A DNA stretch of 64,000 bases from positions 124,001-188,000 of the forward strand of contig NZ_JALEGV010000012.1 of NCBI RefSeq assembly GCF_022763245.1, in the 5' to 3' direction. The position numbers and the translations under genes are program-made. Shown one piece after another: positions 55,669-63,944 of this stretch. The notes below the pieces were generated by a model. That model was not told the DNA's origin, did not search any database, and saw nothing but the letters and a program-made list of their open reading frames with translations. Positions within the stretch are counted from its first letter, which is position 1. Each line of letters begins with the position of its first letter. This DNA is from Oricola sp. (GTDB lineage Bacteria > Pseudomonadota > Alphaproteobacteria > Rhizobiales > Rhizobiaceae).

Positions 55669-57415
55669 GCGCGCCCCCGACCATCAGGCCGGCCTCGCGC
55701 AACGCCGCCACCAGCTTGTCGGCGGCCGCCTGCGGCATCATCCGGCCGTAGAAGGCGGCCGGGTCGCTGACGAAACCCTCGTGCCGCTTGTCGATGGCCG
55801 AAAGCATCCTGTCGCGCAGGTCGTCATTGCCTTCCAGGCTCGCCGCGATCAGCCGCGCGGCGCAGTAATGCGACCGCTCGTGCCCGACGAGATTGCGGCT
55901 GGTCAGCGAGACGAGGTCGTAACGGCCGACCTGGAACGCCGCCAGGAAGGTGGTGAAATCCCACCAAGTCGGGTGAACGGGCGCCGCCTTCAGCACGTCT
56001 TCCATGATGTCGACGGCCTTCTGGAAGTCGCCCATCTTCACCAGGATGCCGGCATAGCTGGCGCTGACGCTCAGGTCGTAGGGGTTCAGCACGCTCGCCG
56101 CGCGGGTGAGGTCCAGCGAGGCGGCGTCCTCGCCGGCGATCTGCATCGCCCAGGCGAGCGACCGGTAGGCCTCCGGCGAGCCCGGCGACAGCTGGATCGC
56201 GCGGCGCCCATAGGCGATCGCCTCATCCAGACCGATGTCGAACGGGTTGTCGTAGCCGTCGGTCACATACTCCACCGACAGGGAGGCGAGGTCTGAGAAG
56301 ACCAGCCCGGAATTGATGCCCCTGTCGACGAGGTCTTCGCCGCAATGATAGGCGGCGACGTGCTTTTCGGCGGACTGGTTGGTGAAATAGGAATTCGCCA
56401 GCACGAGGCACTCGGTCAGCGCGTTCAGCCGCCCGTCCGTCTCCAGAAAGGCGTAGATCTGCCCGCCGACAGACAGGAAGCGGCTGGCGATGCGCGACAC
56501 GTGCCGCCGAATGGTCGGTGGGTCCGCATCGCTCGGCGCCTGGTCCGTGCCGATCAGGATCCCGCTCTCGCGATGGTAGAACTGGATGTTGCTGGAATGC
56601 TCGCTGACCGGCACCACGCGAATGTAGAAATCCGACTTCGGTGCGCCGGCCGACGATTCGCCGACCGTCTTGTAGACCACGCTGCCGAAACGCGGGATTG
56701 CGTCTTCCAGCGCCACCCGCAACGGCCCGTCGGGGGCCTGCTCGATGGAGATGGAGGGCAGATAGGCGGTCGCCGACAACAGGCCGTGCTCTTCCTCGAC
56801 CTCCACCGGCTGCTCGGATGCGACCAGCGCGGCGTTGCGGTCGAGCGTGCTCGTCACCAGCATCCAGGCGTTGCCGGCCAGAAGCAGGAACAGGAGCGAC
56901 AGGCCGAGCCAGATCAGGCGGATGTCGGCCGCGAAGACGCGGCGCGGCGCCGCCCGCGGCCGGGAAGCCGGGATCGTGCGCTGCGGCAGCAGCGGTGCCG
57001 GGACAGCCGGGGTGACGACGGACTGCGCCTCGTCCTCGCCGTCGTCCTCGGTCTCCCGATCGGCCGTTTCCTCGTAGGCCGGCACGTAGGAACCGCGCGG
57101 TATCGAGATGCGGATCGGGTCGTCCACGCCCTCGTCAGCATAATAGGTGGCGAGAAGGTCGCGCAGGCGCCCGGCCTGAACGCGCACCACGGCGTCTGTG
57201 GAAGGGTCGAAATTGTCTTCGCGGTCGAAGACGTCGAGGGCGATGGAGAAGCCCTTCAGCCGGTCGGCCTCACCATTGAGATCGCGTTCGACAATGTAGC
57301 TCAGCAACTCTCGCGACCGTTCGGACCGCGCGAAGGTCTCGCTCTTCACTATTCGATCGAGCTCGGCCTGGATAACAGCCGGATCGAACTGCTCCGCTTG
57401 TGAGATCGCCGCCAA
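55658..57415 (-). CDS. Membrane-bound TPR protein with CadC-like N-terminal domain
   Basis: The 585-residue protein has an N-terminal domain (about 20-115; RSRELLSYIVERDLNGEADRLKGFSIALDVFDR, ending RISIPRGSYVPAYE) seen in TPR/adenylate-cyclase-associated regulators, a Pro/Arg linker, one transmembrane helix (about 172-192), then a large extracytoplasmic part with a TolB-like segment and several TPR repeats (about 400-520: AIQLSPGSPEAYRSLAWAMQIAGE). It would be a one-component membrane transcription regulator if the N-terminus binds DNA. The frame begins with TTG at 57415, weak ribosome site. A 23-bp perfect inverted repeat is just upstream. Confidence 0.75.
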   Translation of the reverse strand: MAAISQAEQFDPAVIQAELDRIVKSETFARSERSRELLSYIVERDLNGEADRLKGFSIALDVFDREDNFDPSTDAVVRVQAGRLRDLLATYYADEGVDDPIRISIPRGSYVPAYEETADRETEDDGEDEAQSVVTPAVPAPLLPQRTIPASRPRAAPRRVFAADIRLIWLGLSLLFLLLAGNAWMLVTSTLDRNAALVASEQPVEVEEEHGLLSATAYLPSISIEQAPDGPLRVALEDAIPRFGSVVYKTVGESSAGAPKSDFYIRVVPVSEHSSNIQFYHRESGILIGTDQAPSDADPPTIRRHVSRIASRFLSVGGQIYAFLETDGRLNALTECLVLANSYFTNQSAEKHVAAYHCGEDLVDRGINSGLVFSDLASLSVEYVTDGYDNPFDIGLDEAIAYGRRAIQLSPGSPEAYRSLAWAMQIAGEDAASLDLTRAASVLNPYDLSVSASYAGILVKMGDFQKAVDIMEDVLKAAPVHPTWWDFTTFLAAFQVGRYDLVSLTSRNLVGHERSHYCAARLIAASLEGNDDLRDRMLSAIDKRHEGFVSDPAAFYGRMMPQAAADKLVAALREAGLMVGGAHGG

Positions 57416-57450
57416 GTGCCCTGGGCCTCTCTATGCCTACAGATCGCATC

Positions 57451-57473
57451 ATACGTTACCGTACGTAACGTAT
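57451..57473. promoter_or_regulatory. Perfect 9-5-9 inverted repeat upstream of the TPR-regulator gene
   Basis: ATACGTTAC - CGTAC - GTAACGTAT sits 36 bp before the gene start in an AT-rich promoter region. Its symmetry and position suggest an operator, perhaps for the 585-residue protein itself. A TTGTCA/-10-like element overlaps it on the minus strand. Confidence 0.5.
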
Positions 57474-57560
57474 ACATGACAATATTTAGCAGGTATGCAA
57501 CGCTTTAATCGCGCATTCCAAGCTTCCATCAGTAAATTTTTGAAAACCTGGTCCTGCCTG

Positions 57561-57600
57561 TATCAAAGTCGGCCGGTTGGCAGCGGCTTACCGACCGACT
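57561..57600 (-). terminator. Probable terminator of leuA
   Basis: AGTCGGCCGGT (57567-57577) pairs with ACCGACCGACT (57590-57600), an 11-bp stem with one G-U pair in the minus-strand RNA and a 12-nt loop, then TTTGATA. It lies 9 bp after the leuA stop. The U-tract is weak. Confidence 0.5.
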
Positions 57601-57608
57601 CTGCTTCA

Positions 57609-59300
57609 TTATGACGCAAGTTTGCGGTTCACCGCAGAAATAATCGCGCCGAGCGACGCCGCGACGATATTCTTGTTGATAGCCGCGCCGAAGACGCGCT
57701 CGCCGTCGATGTCGATCTCCATGTAGCAGATGGCGGCCGCGTCGGAGCCGCGCTGCAGGGAATGCTCGGCATAGTCGATGACCGAGACTTTCTGGCCCAG
57801 ATGCCGGGACAGCGCGTCCAGGAACCCGTCGATCGGCCCGGTTCCGCGTCCCTCGACCGTCACCTGCTCGTTGCCGTCGATGATGACGGCCTCGACGGTG
57901 CGCATGCCGTTCTCCTCGGCCCGGCTGGAATGGTTGACGAATCGCAACCGCCGGTCGGGAAGCTCGACATAGGTGGCGATGAACTCGTCATAGATGCGCT
58001 TCGAGGTCAGCTCGCGCCCCTCGCGGTCGGTGATCTTCTGGATCACGTCGCGAAACTCCACCTGCAGCGCGCGCGGCAGGTTCAGCCCGTGATCGGCCTC
58101 CAGAATGTATGCAATCCCGCCCTTGCCCGACTGCGAGTTGATCCGGATGATCGCCTCGTAGGTGCGCCCGACATCCTCCGGATCGATCGGCAGATACGGC
58201 ACTTCCCACATCGGCGCCTCGGACGCCTTCAGCGCCTTCATGCCCTTGTTGATCGCGTCCTGGTGCGAACCGGAAAACGCGGTGTAGACCAGTTCGCCGA
58301 CATAGGGGTGGCGCTCCGGGATGGCGAGCTGGTTGCAATGCTCGTAGACGTCGCGGATGCGGTTGATGTCGTGGATGTCCAGCGCCGGATCGACGCCTTG
58401 CGTGAACATGTTGAGCGCCAGCGTGACGACGTCGACATTGCCGGTGCGCTCGCCATTGCCGAACAGCGTGCCTTCCACGCGGTCGGCGCCGGCCATCAGC
58501 CCCAGTTCGGTCGCCGCGATGCCGGTGCCGCGGTCATTGTGCGGATGCAGCGAGACGATCAGGTTCTCGCGATTGTCGAGGTTGCGGCACATCCACTCGA
58601 TCTGGTCGGCATGGATGTTCGGCGTCGACATCTCCACCGTCGCCGGCAGGTTGATGATCAGCTTGTTGTCCGGCGTCGGCCGCACCACCTCGGCGACCGC
58701 GTTGCAGATCTCCAGCGCCACCTCCAGTTCGGTGCCGGTGAAGCTCTCCGGCGAATACTGGAAGCGGAACCCGCCGCCGGCCTTTTCCGCCATGTCGGTG
58801 ATCATCTTGGCCGCGTCCACCGCGATCTGCTTGATCCCGGCGACGTCCTTGCCGAACACCACCCGGCGCTGCAATTCGCTGGTTGAATTGTAGAAATGCA
58901 CGATCGGCCGATGCGCGCCCTCCAGCGCCTCGAAGGTCCGCGTGATCAGTTCCGGCCGGCACTGCACCAGCACCTGCATCGACACGTCCTCGGGCACCTC
59001 GCCTTCTTCCACGCACCAGCGCGCGAAGTCGAAATCCGTCTGCGAGGCGGACGGGAAGCCGATCTCGATTTCCTTGAAGCCCATGTCGAGCAGCAGGCCG
59101 AACATCCGCGTCTTGCGCTCCGGGCCCATCGGGTCGACGAGCGCCTGGTTGCCGTCGCGCAGGTCGACGGAGCACCAGATCGGCGCTTGCGTGATCGTCT
59201 TCGACGGCCAGGTCCGGTCCGGCAAATCGACGGTCGGATAGGGTCGGTACTTGGTGGAAGCTTCGGGCATGCCGCGCGTGGCGGGCGAATGAACAGTCAT
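57609..59300 (-). CDS. leuA: 2-isopropylmalate synthase
   Basis: The 563-residue enzyme condenses acetyl-CoA and 2-ketoisovalerate, the first committed step of leucine synthesis. Motifs: CSVDLRDGNQALVDPM (substrate and metal), LHPHNDRGTG with the metal-binding HxH, GNGERTGNVD, and a C-terminal LeuA regulatory domain (about 440-563) for leucine feedback. The length matches the LeuA type 2 (actinobacterial-like) form that many Hyphomicrobiales carry. Start at 59300; the extension to 59378 is not conserved. A leucine-rich leader ORF lies 142 bp upstream. Confidence 0.96.
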   Translation of the reverse strand: MTVHSPATRGMPEASTKYRPYPTVDLPDRTWPSKTITQAPIWCSVDLRDGNQALVDPMGPERKTRMFGLLLDMGFKEIEIGFPSASQTDFDFARWCVEEGEVPEDVSMQVLVQCRPELITRTFEALEGAHRPIVHFYNSTSELQRRVVFGKDVAGIKQIAVDAAKMITDMAEKAGGGFRFQYSPESFTGTELEVALEICNAVAEVVRPTPDNKLIINLPATVEMSTPNIHADQIEWMCRNLDNRENLIVSLHPHNDRGTGIAATELGLMAGADRVEGTLFGNGERTGNVDVVTLALNMFTQGVDPALDIHDINRIRDVYEHCNQLAIPERHPYVGELVYTAFSGSHQDAINKGMKALKASEAPMWEVPYLPIDPEDVGRTYEAIIRINSQSGKGGIAYILEADHGLNLPRALQVEFRDVIQKITDREGRELTSKRIYDEFIATYVELPDRRLRFVNHSSRAEENGMRTVEAVIIDGNEQVTVEGRGTGPIDGFLDALSRHLGQKVSVIDYAEHSLQRGSDAAAICYMEIDIDGERVFGAAINKNIVAASLGAIISAVNRKLAS

Positions 59301-59357
59301 GGCGTCGGTCTCTTGTCCTGTCCGCCGCGGCCCGTCATTGACGGCGCTCAACGGCGC

Positions 59358-59443
59358 AGACCTTCTAAGGTCTTTCAAATTGCGATGTAAAGCGTGGAGA
59401 GGAGCTCGGGCCGACGGGCCAGACCGGCCGCCGGGCGCTCCTC
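59358..59443 (-). promoter_or_regulatory. Hairpins in the leuA leader
   Basis: On the minus strand, GAGGAGC (starting at the leader stop codon) pairs with GCTCCTC 31 nt later (arms at 59437-59443 and 59399-59405), and AGACCTT-AG-AAGGTCT (59358-59373) forms a compact hairpin nearer leuA. Neither is followed by a long U-tract, so the attenuation mechanism, if any, is not settled by sequence. Confidence 0.4.
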
Positions 59444-59546
59444 AAGGGACCCGGCAACCGCGAGTAAGAAGAAGCGGCAGCGCGCGCAGAAGCATCCTGG
59501 CCAAAGCGGCCGGCGCGATGCGAGCAAGGGTGCGCGACGTGTTCAT
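59442..59546 (-). CDS. Leucine-rich leader peptide of leuA (leaderless)
   Basis: A 34-codon ORF with the run MLLRALPLLL (residues 18-27): six Leu codons in ten positions, five of them CTT/CTG, which is far above expectation. No Shine-Dalgarno precedes its ATG; instead TTGACC-N18-TATCCC places the transcription start at or next to the A of the ATG. This mirrors the rhizobial trp leader, whose transcript also begins at the leader AUG. The stop codon sits on a hairpin arm. Best explained as an attenuation leader sensing charged tRNA-Leu. Confidence 0.6.
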   Translation of the reverse strand: MNTSRTLARIAPAALARMLLRALPLLLTRGCRVP

Positions 59547-59554
59547 GGCCGGAA

Positions 59555-59584
59555 GGGATACAGGCAGGGGGGAGTTGAGGTCAA
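59555..59584 (-). promoter_or_regulatory. Predicted leuA leader promoter
   Basis: Minus-strand TTGACC (59584-59579) and TATCCC (59560-59555) are separated by 18 bp, and the leader ATG starts 8 nt after the -10 box, so the transcript would start at or near that ATG. Confidence 0.5.
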
Positions 59585-59636
59585 GTCCGCGCATGGTGAT
59601 TGAGCGACCGGCGCCGCTGTCCGCCCGGCACGGCAG

Positions 59637-60359
59637 TCAGGAAAGCGGCCGCAACACCCTGAGTTCCGGCGGGCGCTTGGGGATCGACGACACCGAGCTC
59701 AGTCCGAGCCATGTTGCGACGTCGCGCGTGTAGCGTGGCGGCCCGTCCACATGCAGCCGGCCCTCGTCCTGCGCCCGTCGAAGCGTCAGCCATCCCATCC
59801 AGACACGCGTGAAATCCTTCACGCTGGCCTCGATGCGCACGTCGATATCGTGGCCGGGATCGATGTAGCAGACATCGACGTCACCCGCCTCGACGACGAG
59901 CCAGTGGTCGGTCTTGCCGTCCGGACCGTCCGGAAAATGAAAATGCAACACGAAGCGCGCCGGCAGGTCCGTCGGCACCCGCAGGTTCCTGCGCACGTCC
60001 CACATCAGGAAATCGGTGTCCACGTCCTCGAGCGACGGTTCGGTGTCGATCCACTCCTGGCCCCATTCGGCCACGCTGCGGATGATCGGGCCGAGCGACC
60101 GGCCGGCCTCGGACAGGCGGTAATGCGTCGGCCGCCCCCGGCCGCCGGCGTCCCGCGTGACGAGGCCGGCCTGCTCCAGTTCCCGCAGCCGCTTCGACAG
60201 CATGCTCCTCGACATGAGCGGAACGCCGCGGGCGATGTCGTTGAACTGCGTCGATCCCTCCAGCAGCTCTCGCAGGAGCAGCATCGTCCAACGCGTTCCG
60301 AGAATTTCCGCGGCCATCGAGAGCGGACAGTACTGCCCGTAATGGGGTCGCCTCTGCAT
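59637..60359 (-). CDS. HxlR-type regulator with C-terminal SCP2-like domain
   Basis: The 240-residue protein has an N-terminal HxlR winged helix (about 8-105: YCPLSMAAEILGTRWTMLLLRELLEGSTQFNDI, SKRLRELEQAGLVTRD, YRLSEAGRSL) and a C-terminal domain (about 125-235) resembling the SCP2 sterol-carrier fold that often follows HxlR. An AAGGAG site precedes the ATG at 60359. Divergent from a DUF4242 + PNPOx pair; an imperfect inverted repeat lies between. Effector unknown. Confidence 0.88.
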   Translation of the reverse strand: MQRRPHYGQYCPLSMAAEILGTRWTMLLLRELLEGSTQFNDIARGVPLMSRSMLSKRLRELEQAGLVTRDAGGRGRPTHYRLSEAGRSLGPIIRSVAEWGQEWIDTEPSLEDVDTDFLMWDVRRNLRVPTDLPARFVLHFHFPDGPDGKTDHWLVVEAGDVDVCYIDPGHDIDVRIEASVKDFTRVWMGWLTLRRAQDEGRLHVDGPPRYTRDVATWLGLSSVSSIPKRPPELRVLRPLS

Positions 60360-60409
60360 GCTGCAACTCCTTGGTCGTGCCGTGACCCTACCACGCGATA
60401 TTCGGCAAA

Positions 60410-60430
60410 CCAGTTCGAAAACCGGACTGG
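60410..60430. promoter_or_regulatory. Candidate HxlR operator
   Basis: CCAGTTC - GAAAACC - GGACTGG: 7-bp arms with one mismatch and a 7-bp spacer, midway between the divergent HxlR and DUF4242 starts. Fits a dimeric winged-helix regulator. Confidence 0.4.
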
Positions 60431-60503
60431 ATGCCCATGCGTCACTTCGACTGAGATGGGTTCCGTGAGCTGCCGGCGGTCGGCAGCGTGTCAGGAGGAC
60501 GTC

Positions 60504-60779
60504 ATGAAGAAATACGTGATCGAACGAGACATTCCCGGCGCCGGCGCCATGACCGACGCCGAGGCCGTCGCCGCGGCGCGCAACTCCAACGCGGCGCTGG
60601 CCCAGCTCGCCCCGACGGTCCAATGGCAGCACAGCCACGTGGCGGGCGACAAGATCTTCTGCGTCTATCTGGCCGACGACGAAGAGGCGATCCGCAAGCA
60701 TTCCGAGATCAGCGGCATCCCGATCACCGCGATCTTCCAGGTCGATCGCCTCATGGATCCGGCCTCGGCGCTGACGTGA
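60504..60779 (+). CDS. DUF4242 (nickel-binding-like) protein
   Basis: A 91-residue DUF4242 protein: KYVIERDIPGAGAMTDAEAVAAARNSN at the start and WQHSHVAGDKIFCVYLADDEEAIRKHSEISGIP, with the family HSHV and Cys positions that bind metal in the SCO4226-type fold. Strong CAGGAGG site. It is followed 11 bp later by a PNPOx-family gene. The set HxlR - DUF4242 - PNPOx looks like a small redox or detoxification island. Confidence 0.85.
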   Translation: MKKYVIERDIPGAGAMTDAEAVAAARNSNAALAQLAPTVQWQHSHVAGDKIFCVYLADDEEAIRKHSEISGIPITAIFQVDRLMDPASALT

Positions 60780-60790
60780 GGACGCGCGCA

Positions 60791-61432
60791 ATGGCCGACG
60801 TCTTCGGAATTCCCGTCGAGGAAGAGATCACCGGACAGGCGGCGCTGCGCCAGTACCGCAAGCCGCCATCGCGCTTCGTGTCGCACAAGGTGATCGACCA
60901 TGTCGACGACCTGGCGGCCCGCTTCATCGCCGCGTCGTCGATGGTCGTGCTCGCCACGCGCCGTGCCGACGGCGGCGTCGATCTGACGCCGCGCGGCGAT
61001 CCGGCCGGCTTCGTCCAGGTGTTGAACGAGCGGGTCATCGCCCTGCCCGACCGCCCCGGAAACAACCGGGTCGACGCCTTCGAGAACATCCTGCGCGACC
61101 CCGGCGTCGGGCTGTTCTTCATCATCCCCGGCCATCGCGACAGCCTGCGGATTTCGGGAACCGCGCGGATCGTGCGCGACCGGACCCTCATGCAGCGCAT
61201 GGCAATGCGCGGGCACGTCCCCGATCTCGCGCTTCTCGTGCGGGTTGAGCGACTTCTCAGCCATTGCCCCAAGGCCTTCATCCGCGCCGCCCTGTGGGAC
61301 AGCGACGCTTGGCCGGACGCGACCGGCGTCCCCTCGGCGGGCGAATTCCTGAAAGCCCATGGGAACCTGCCCGATCCGGTCGCCGACGTCGATGCGGTCG
61401 TGGCCCGGGACCGCGAGACGCGCCTCTACTGA
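60791..61432 (+). CDS. Pyridoxamine 5'-phosphate oxidase-family (MSMEG_1061-like) protein
   Basis: A 213-residue split-barrel flavin/heme-binding protein: SSMVVLATRRADGGVDLTPRGDPAGFVQVLNERVIALPDRPGNNRVDAFENIL and GVGLFFIIPGHRDSLRISGTARIV, the MSMEG_1061/PNPOx-like group, which likely binds FMN or F420-type cofactor. It is not the pdxH enzyme. 11 bp downstream of the DUF4242 gene and presumably in the same transcript. Confidence 0.87.
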   Translation: MADVFGIPVEEEITGQAALRQYRKPPSRFVSHKVIDHVDDLAARFIAASSMVVLATRRADGGVDLTPRGDPAGFVQVLNERVIALPDRPGNNRVDAFENILRDPGVGLFFIIPGHRDSLRISGTARIVRDRTLMQRMAMRGHVPDLALLVRVERLLSHCPKAFIRAALWDSDAWPDATGVPSAGEFLKAHGNLPDPVADVDAVVARDRETRLY

Positions 61433-61465
61433 CGCCTCCGGCCGGGGCAATCGCCGCGGCCGGTC

Positions 61466-61690
61466 TCAAAAACCGTGCGGATGAAAACCGCCAGCCGAGC
61501 GGGGATCCATCGAAGCCAGGCTCCTGCGCGGCAGGCCCAGATCCGCGCGATCGCGCTCGCCAAGCGCATCGACATGCATGCGCCGGCGGCGCGTCAGCAC
61601 GGCCAGCGCCTGCCGCAACCGGCGCCAGTTGATCGTCGGCAGGATCCGCCCGGCCGCACTGGCGGGAGCGTGGATGGTTTCCTCGGACAT
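61466..61690 (-). CDS. DUF1127-type small basic protein
   Basis: A 74-residue basic protein. The block RRLRQALAVLTRRRRMHVDALGERDRADLGLPRRSL is the DUF1127 (YjiS-like) pattern: an Arg-rich helix followed by LxxLxDxxLxDIGLxR. In Agrobacterium and relatives such proteins affect RNA turnover and phosphate or carbon physiology. GAGGAG lies 8 nt before the ATG. Convergent with the PNPOx gene and divergent from the BTAD gene. Confidence 0.7.
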   Translation of the reverse strand: MSEETIHAPASAAGRILPTINWRRLRQALAVLTRRRRMHVDALGERDRADLGLPRRSLASMDPRSAGGFHPHGF

Positions 61691-61832
61691 AGCGGCATCT
61701 CCTCTCGGTTTCGATGCGCCAAGCATGTCCGCGCCCCGTCAGCGCCGCGGCAAAGCCGCGTGACAGGAACGGCAAAAACACGTTAAATCCGGGCCATATG
61801 GTTCCATTCGTGGTGCGAGGGCCTCGGACGTC

Positions 61833-63944
61833 ATGTCCGCCTATGAACTCCGGACATTGGGCGATCTGTCGCTGCGCGACGCCGCCGGCGCAGCGGTCAG
61901 GCTCAAGGCGCGCAAGAGCCTTCTGCTGCTCGCCTGCCTCGCCGCCGCGCCCGACCGGCGCTCGACGCGCGAACGCCTTGCCGCCATGCTCTGGCCGGAT
62001 CGCGGCGAGGAACAGGCCCGCAACAGCCTGCGCACCGCCCTGTCCGACATCCGCCGCGAACTCGGCGACGCCGTCGAAACCGACGGCGACACCCTCGTTC
62101 TCGCCCTCTCGGTCGTCGATACCGACATCGCCCGCCTCCGCCAGCGCGCCCGCGACGCCGATGCCCATGCCGATGCCGATGACGGACGCCCCCTCGGCGA
62201 TTTCTTCGCCGGCGACTTCCTGGCGGGAGAGGATTTCGGCGATGCCGACGACGGCTGGCTCACCGCCCGGCGCTCGGAATTCGCGGAGCTCGCCGCTGTC
62301 ATCCTGCAGCGCCGCATCGACCGGCTGCGCGAGGCCGGCGACTTCGCCCGCGCCGTCGCCGACGCCCGCGATCTCCTGTCCCTCGATCCGTTCCGCGAGG
62401 AGAGCCACCGCCTCCTGATGCGCCTCTATGCGCAGAACGGCGAGCGCTCCCGCGCCATCGCCCAGTTCCGGACCTGCCGCGCCATCCTGCGCGCCGAACT
62501 CGACGTCGAACCGTCGCCGGAAACCGCGGCGCTCGCCGACGAGATCGCCCTCTCCACCCAGTCGCCCGCCGCCGCGCTCCACCGCCTCTCAGCCGACGCG
62601 GCCGCAAGCAGCAGCGCCCGCGACACGGGCCGGCCGCCGGCCGCGGCGGACCCCTCCATCGCCGTCCTGCCCTTCACCAATCTGAGCGGCGACGCGGAGC
62701 AGGACTTTCTGGCTGCCGGCATCGCCGAGGACATTCTGACCGATCTCTCCTGCGTGTCAGGCCTCTCCGTCACCTCGACCGGATCGACGGCCATGTATCG
62801 CAACGCGGTGGCGCGTCCCGACGAGGTCGCCGCCCAGCTCGGCGTCAGCTACGTGCTGGAGGGCAGCCTGCGCCGGTCGGGCGAGACGATCCGCGTCACC
62901 GCCAAATTGGTGGAAGGCCGCACCAACCGCCTGATCTGGGCCCAGCGCTACGACCGCGCCCTGGTCGAGATGTTCGAACTGCAAAGCGAGATCGCCGAAA
63001 GCGTCGCCGCGGCGCTGCAGTTGCGGCTGTCGTCCCGCCCTGGCACCGTGCTCGGCGTGCGCGGCACCCGCAGCATCGAGGCGCATGAACACTACCTGCG
63101 CGGACGCGCCTATCTCAGGGAGATGACGCGGCGCAGCGTCGATCTGTCGAGGCGCTCCTTCGAGGCCGCCATCGCGCTCGATCCGGATTACGCGCACGCC
63201 TATGCCGGCCTCGCCGAGAGCCTGACCATGCTCGGTTTCCACTACCAGCTTCCCCGGGAGGAACTGGACGAGGCGCCCGAATTCAGCCGCCGCGCGCTAC
63301 GCCTCGATCCCGGCCTCGCCGAGGCCCATTGTTCGCTCGGGCGCTACCATTCGCTGTTCCTGCGCCCGAACGAGGCGGACACCGCCTTTCTGCGCGCGAT
63401 CGAACTGTCGCCGGACCTGCAGGAAGCGCATGTCTATCGCGGCGGCATGTTCATGTCGCTCGGCCGGATGGAGGAGGGCTACGCCTGCTTCCGCCGCGCC
63501 TACGAGATCGACCCCCGCGACCTGCATTCCTGCATGATGCTCTTGTCCAGCCAGACCGCGACCGGCCGCACGCAGGAGGCGCGCGCCACCGCGCGCCGCG
63601 TCCACGCGCTCACCCAGACGCGCATCGGCCTCAACCCCTATGACGACCGCGCCGTCTATGTGGGCGCCATGGCGCTCGTCGCGCTTGGCGACACCGCCGA
63701 GGCGCGCCGCTGGGCCGACACGGCGGCGGCGTTCGAGATCGAGGATCCGCGCACGACCTACAACATCGCCTGTCTCTTCGGCCTGCTCGGCGCCCGCGAC
63801 GACGCCCTCCGCTTCCTGCGCCGCACCCTGTCCCTCGGCGTGTCACCCTCCAAGACCGCCTGGATGCGCGACCACGACCCCGACCTCGCCGCCATCCGCA
63901 ACGACCCGCAATTCCGCCAGGCCTTCGAGGCCCACGGGGCGTAG
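61833..63944 (+). CDS. BTAD - TolB-like - TPR regulator
   Basis: The 703-residue cytoplasmic protein has an N-terminal OmpR-like wing (about 1-95; RSTRERLAAMLWPDRGEEQARNSLRTALSDIRREL) and bacterial transcriptional activator domain (about 100-230; DPFREESHRLLMRLYAQNGERSRAIAQFRTCRAILRAEL) as in SARP regulators, then a TolB-like segment (about 270-395; IAVLPFTNLSGD, YVLEGSLRRSGETIRVTAKL) and TPR repeats (about 410-690). There is no transmembrane helix. The same TolB-TPR theme recurs in the 585-residue protein. Targets unknown. Ends 56 bp before the window edge; the remainder is non-coding. Confidence 0.88.
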   Translation: MSAYELRTLGDLSLRDAAGAAVRLKARKSLLLLACLAAAPDRRSTRERLAAMLWPDRGEEQARNSLRTALSDIRRELGDAVETDGDTLVLALSVVDTDIARLRQRARDADAHADADDGRPLGDFFAGDFLAGEDFGDADDGWLTARRSEFAELAAVILQRRIDRLREAGDFARAVADARDLLSLDPFREESHRLLMRLYAQNGERSRAIAQFRTCRAILRAELDVEPSPETAALADEIALSTQSPAAALHRLSADAAASSSARDTGRPPAAADPSIAVLPFTNLSGDAEQDFLAAGIAEDILTDLSCVSGLSVTSTGSTAMYRNAVARPDEVAAQLGVSYVLEGSLRRSGETIRVTAKLVEGRTNRLIWAQRYDRALVEMFELQSEIAESVAAALQLRLSSRPGTVLGVRGTRSIEAHEHYLRGRAYLREMTRRSVDLSRRSFEAAIALDPDYAHAYAGLAESLTMLGFHYQLPREELDEAPEFSRRALRLDPGLAEAHCSLGRYHSLFLRPNEADTAFLRAIELSPDLQEAHVYRGGMFMSLGRMEEGYACFRRAYEIDPRDLHSCMMLLSSQTATGRTQEARATARRVHALTQTRIGLNPYDDRAVYVGAMALVALGDTAEARRWADTAAAFEIEDPRTTYNIACLFGLLGARDDALRFLRRTLSLGVSPSKTAWMRDHDPDLAAIRNDPQFRQAFEAHGA

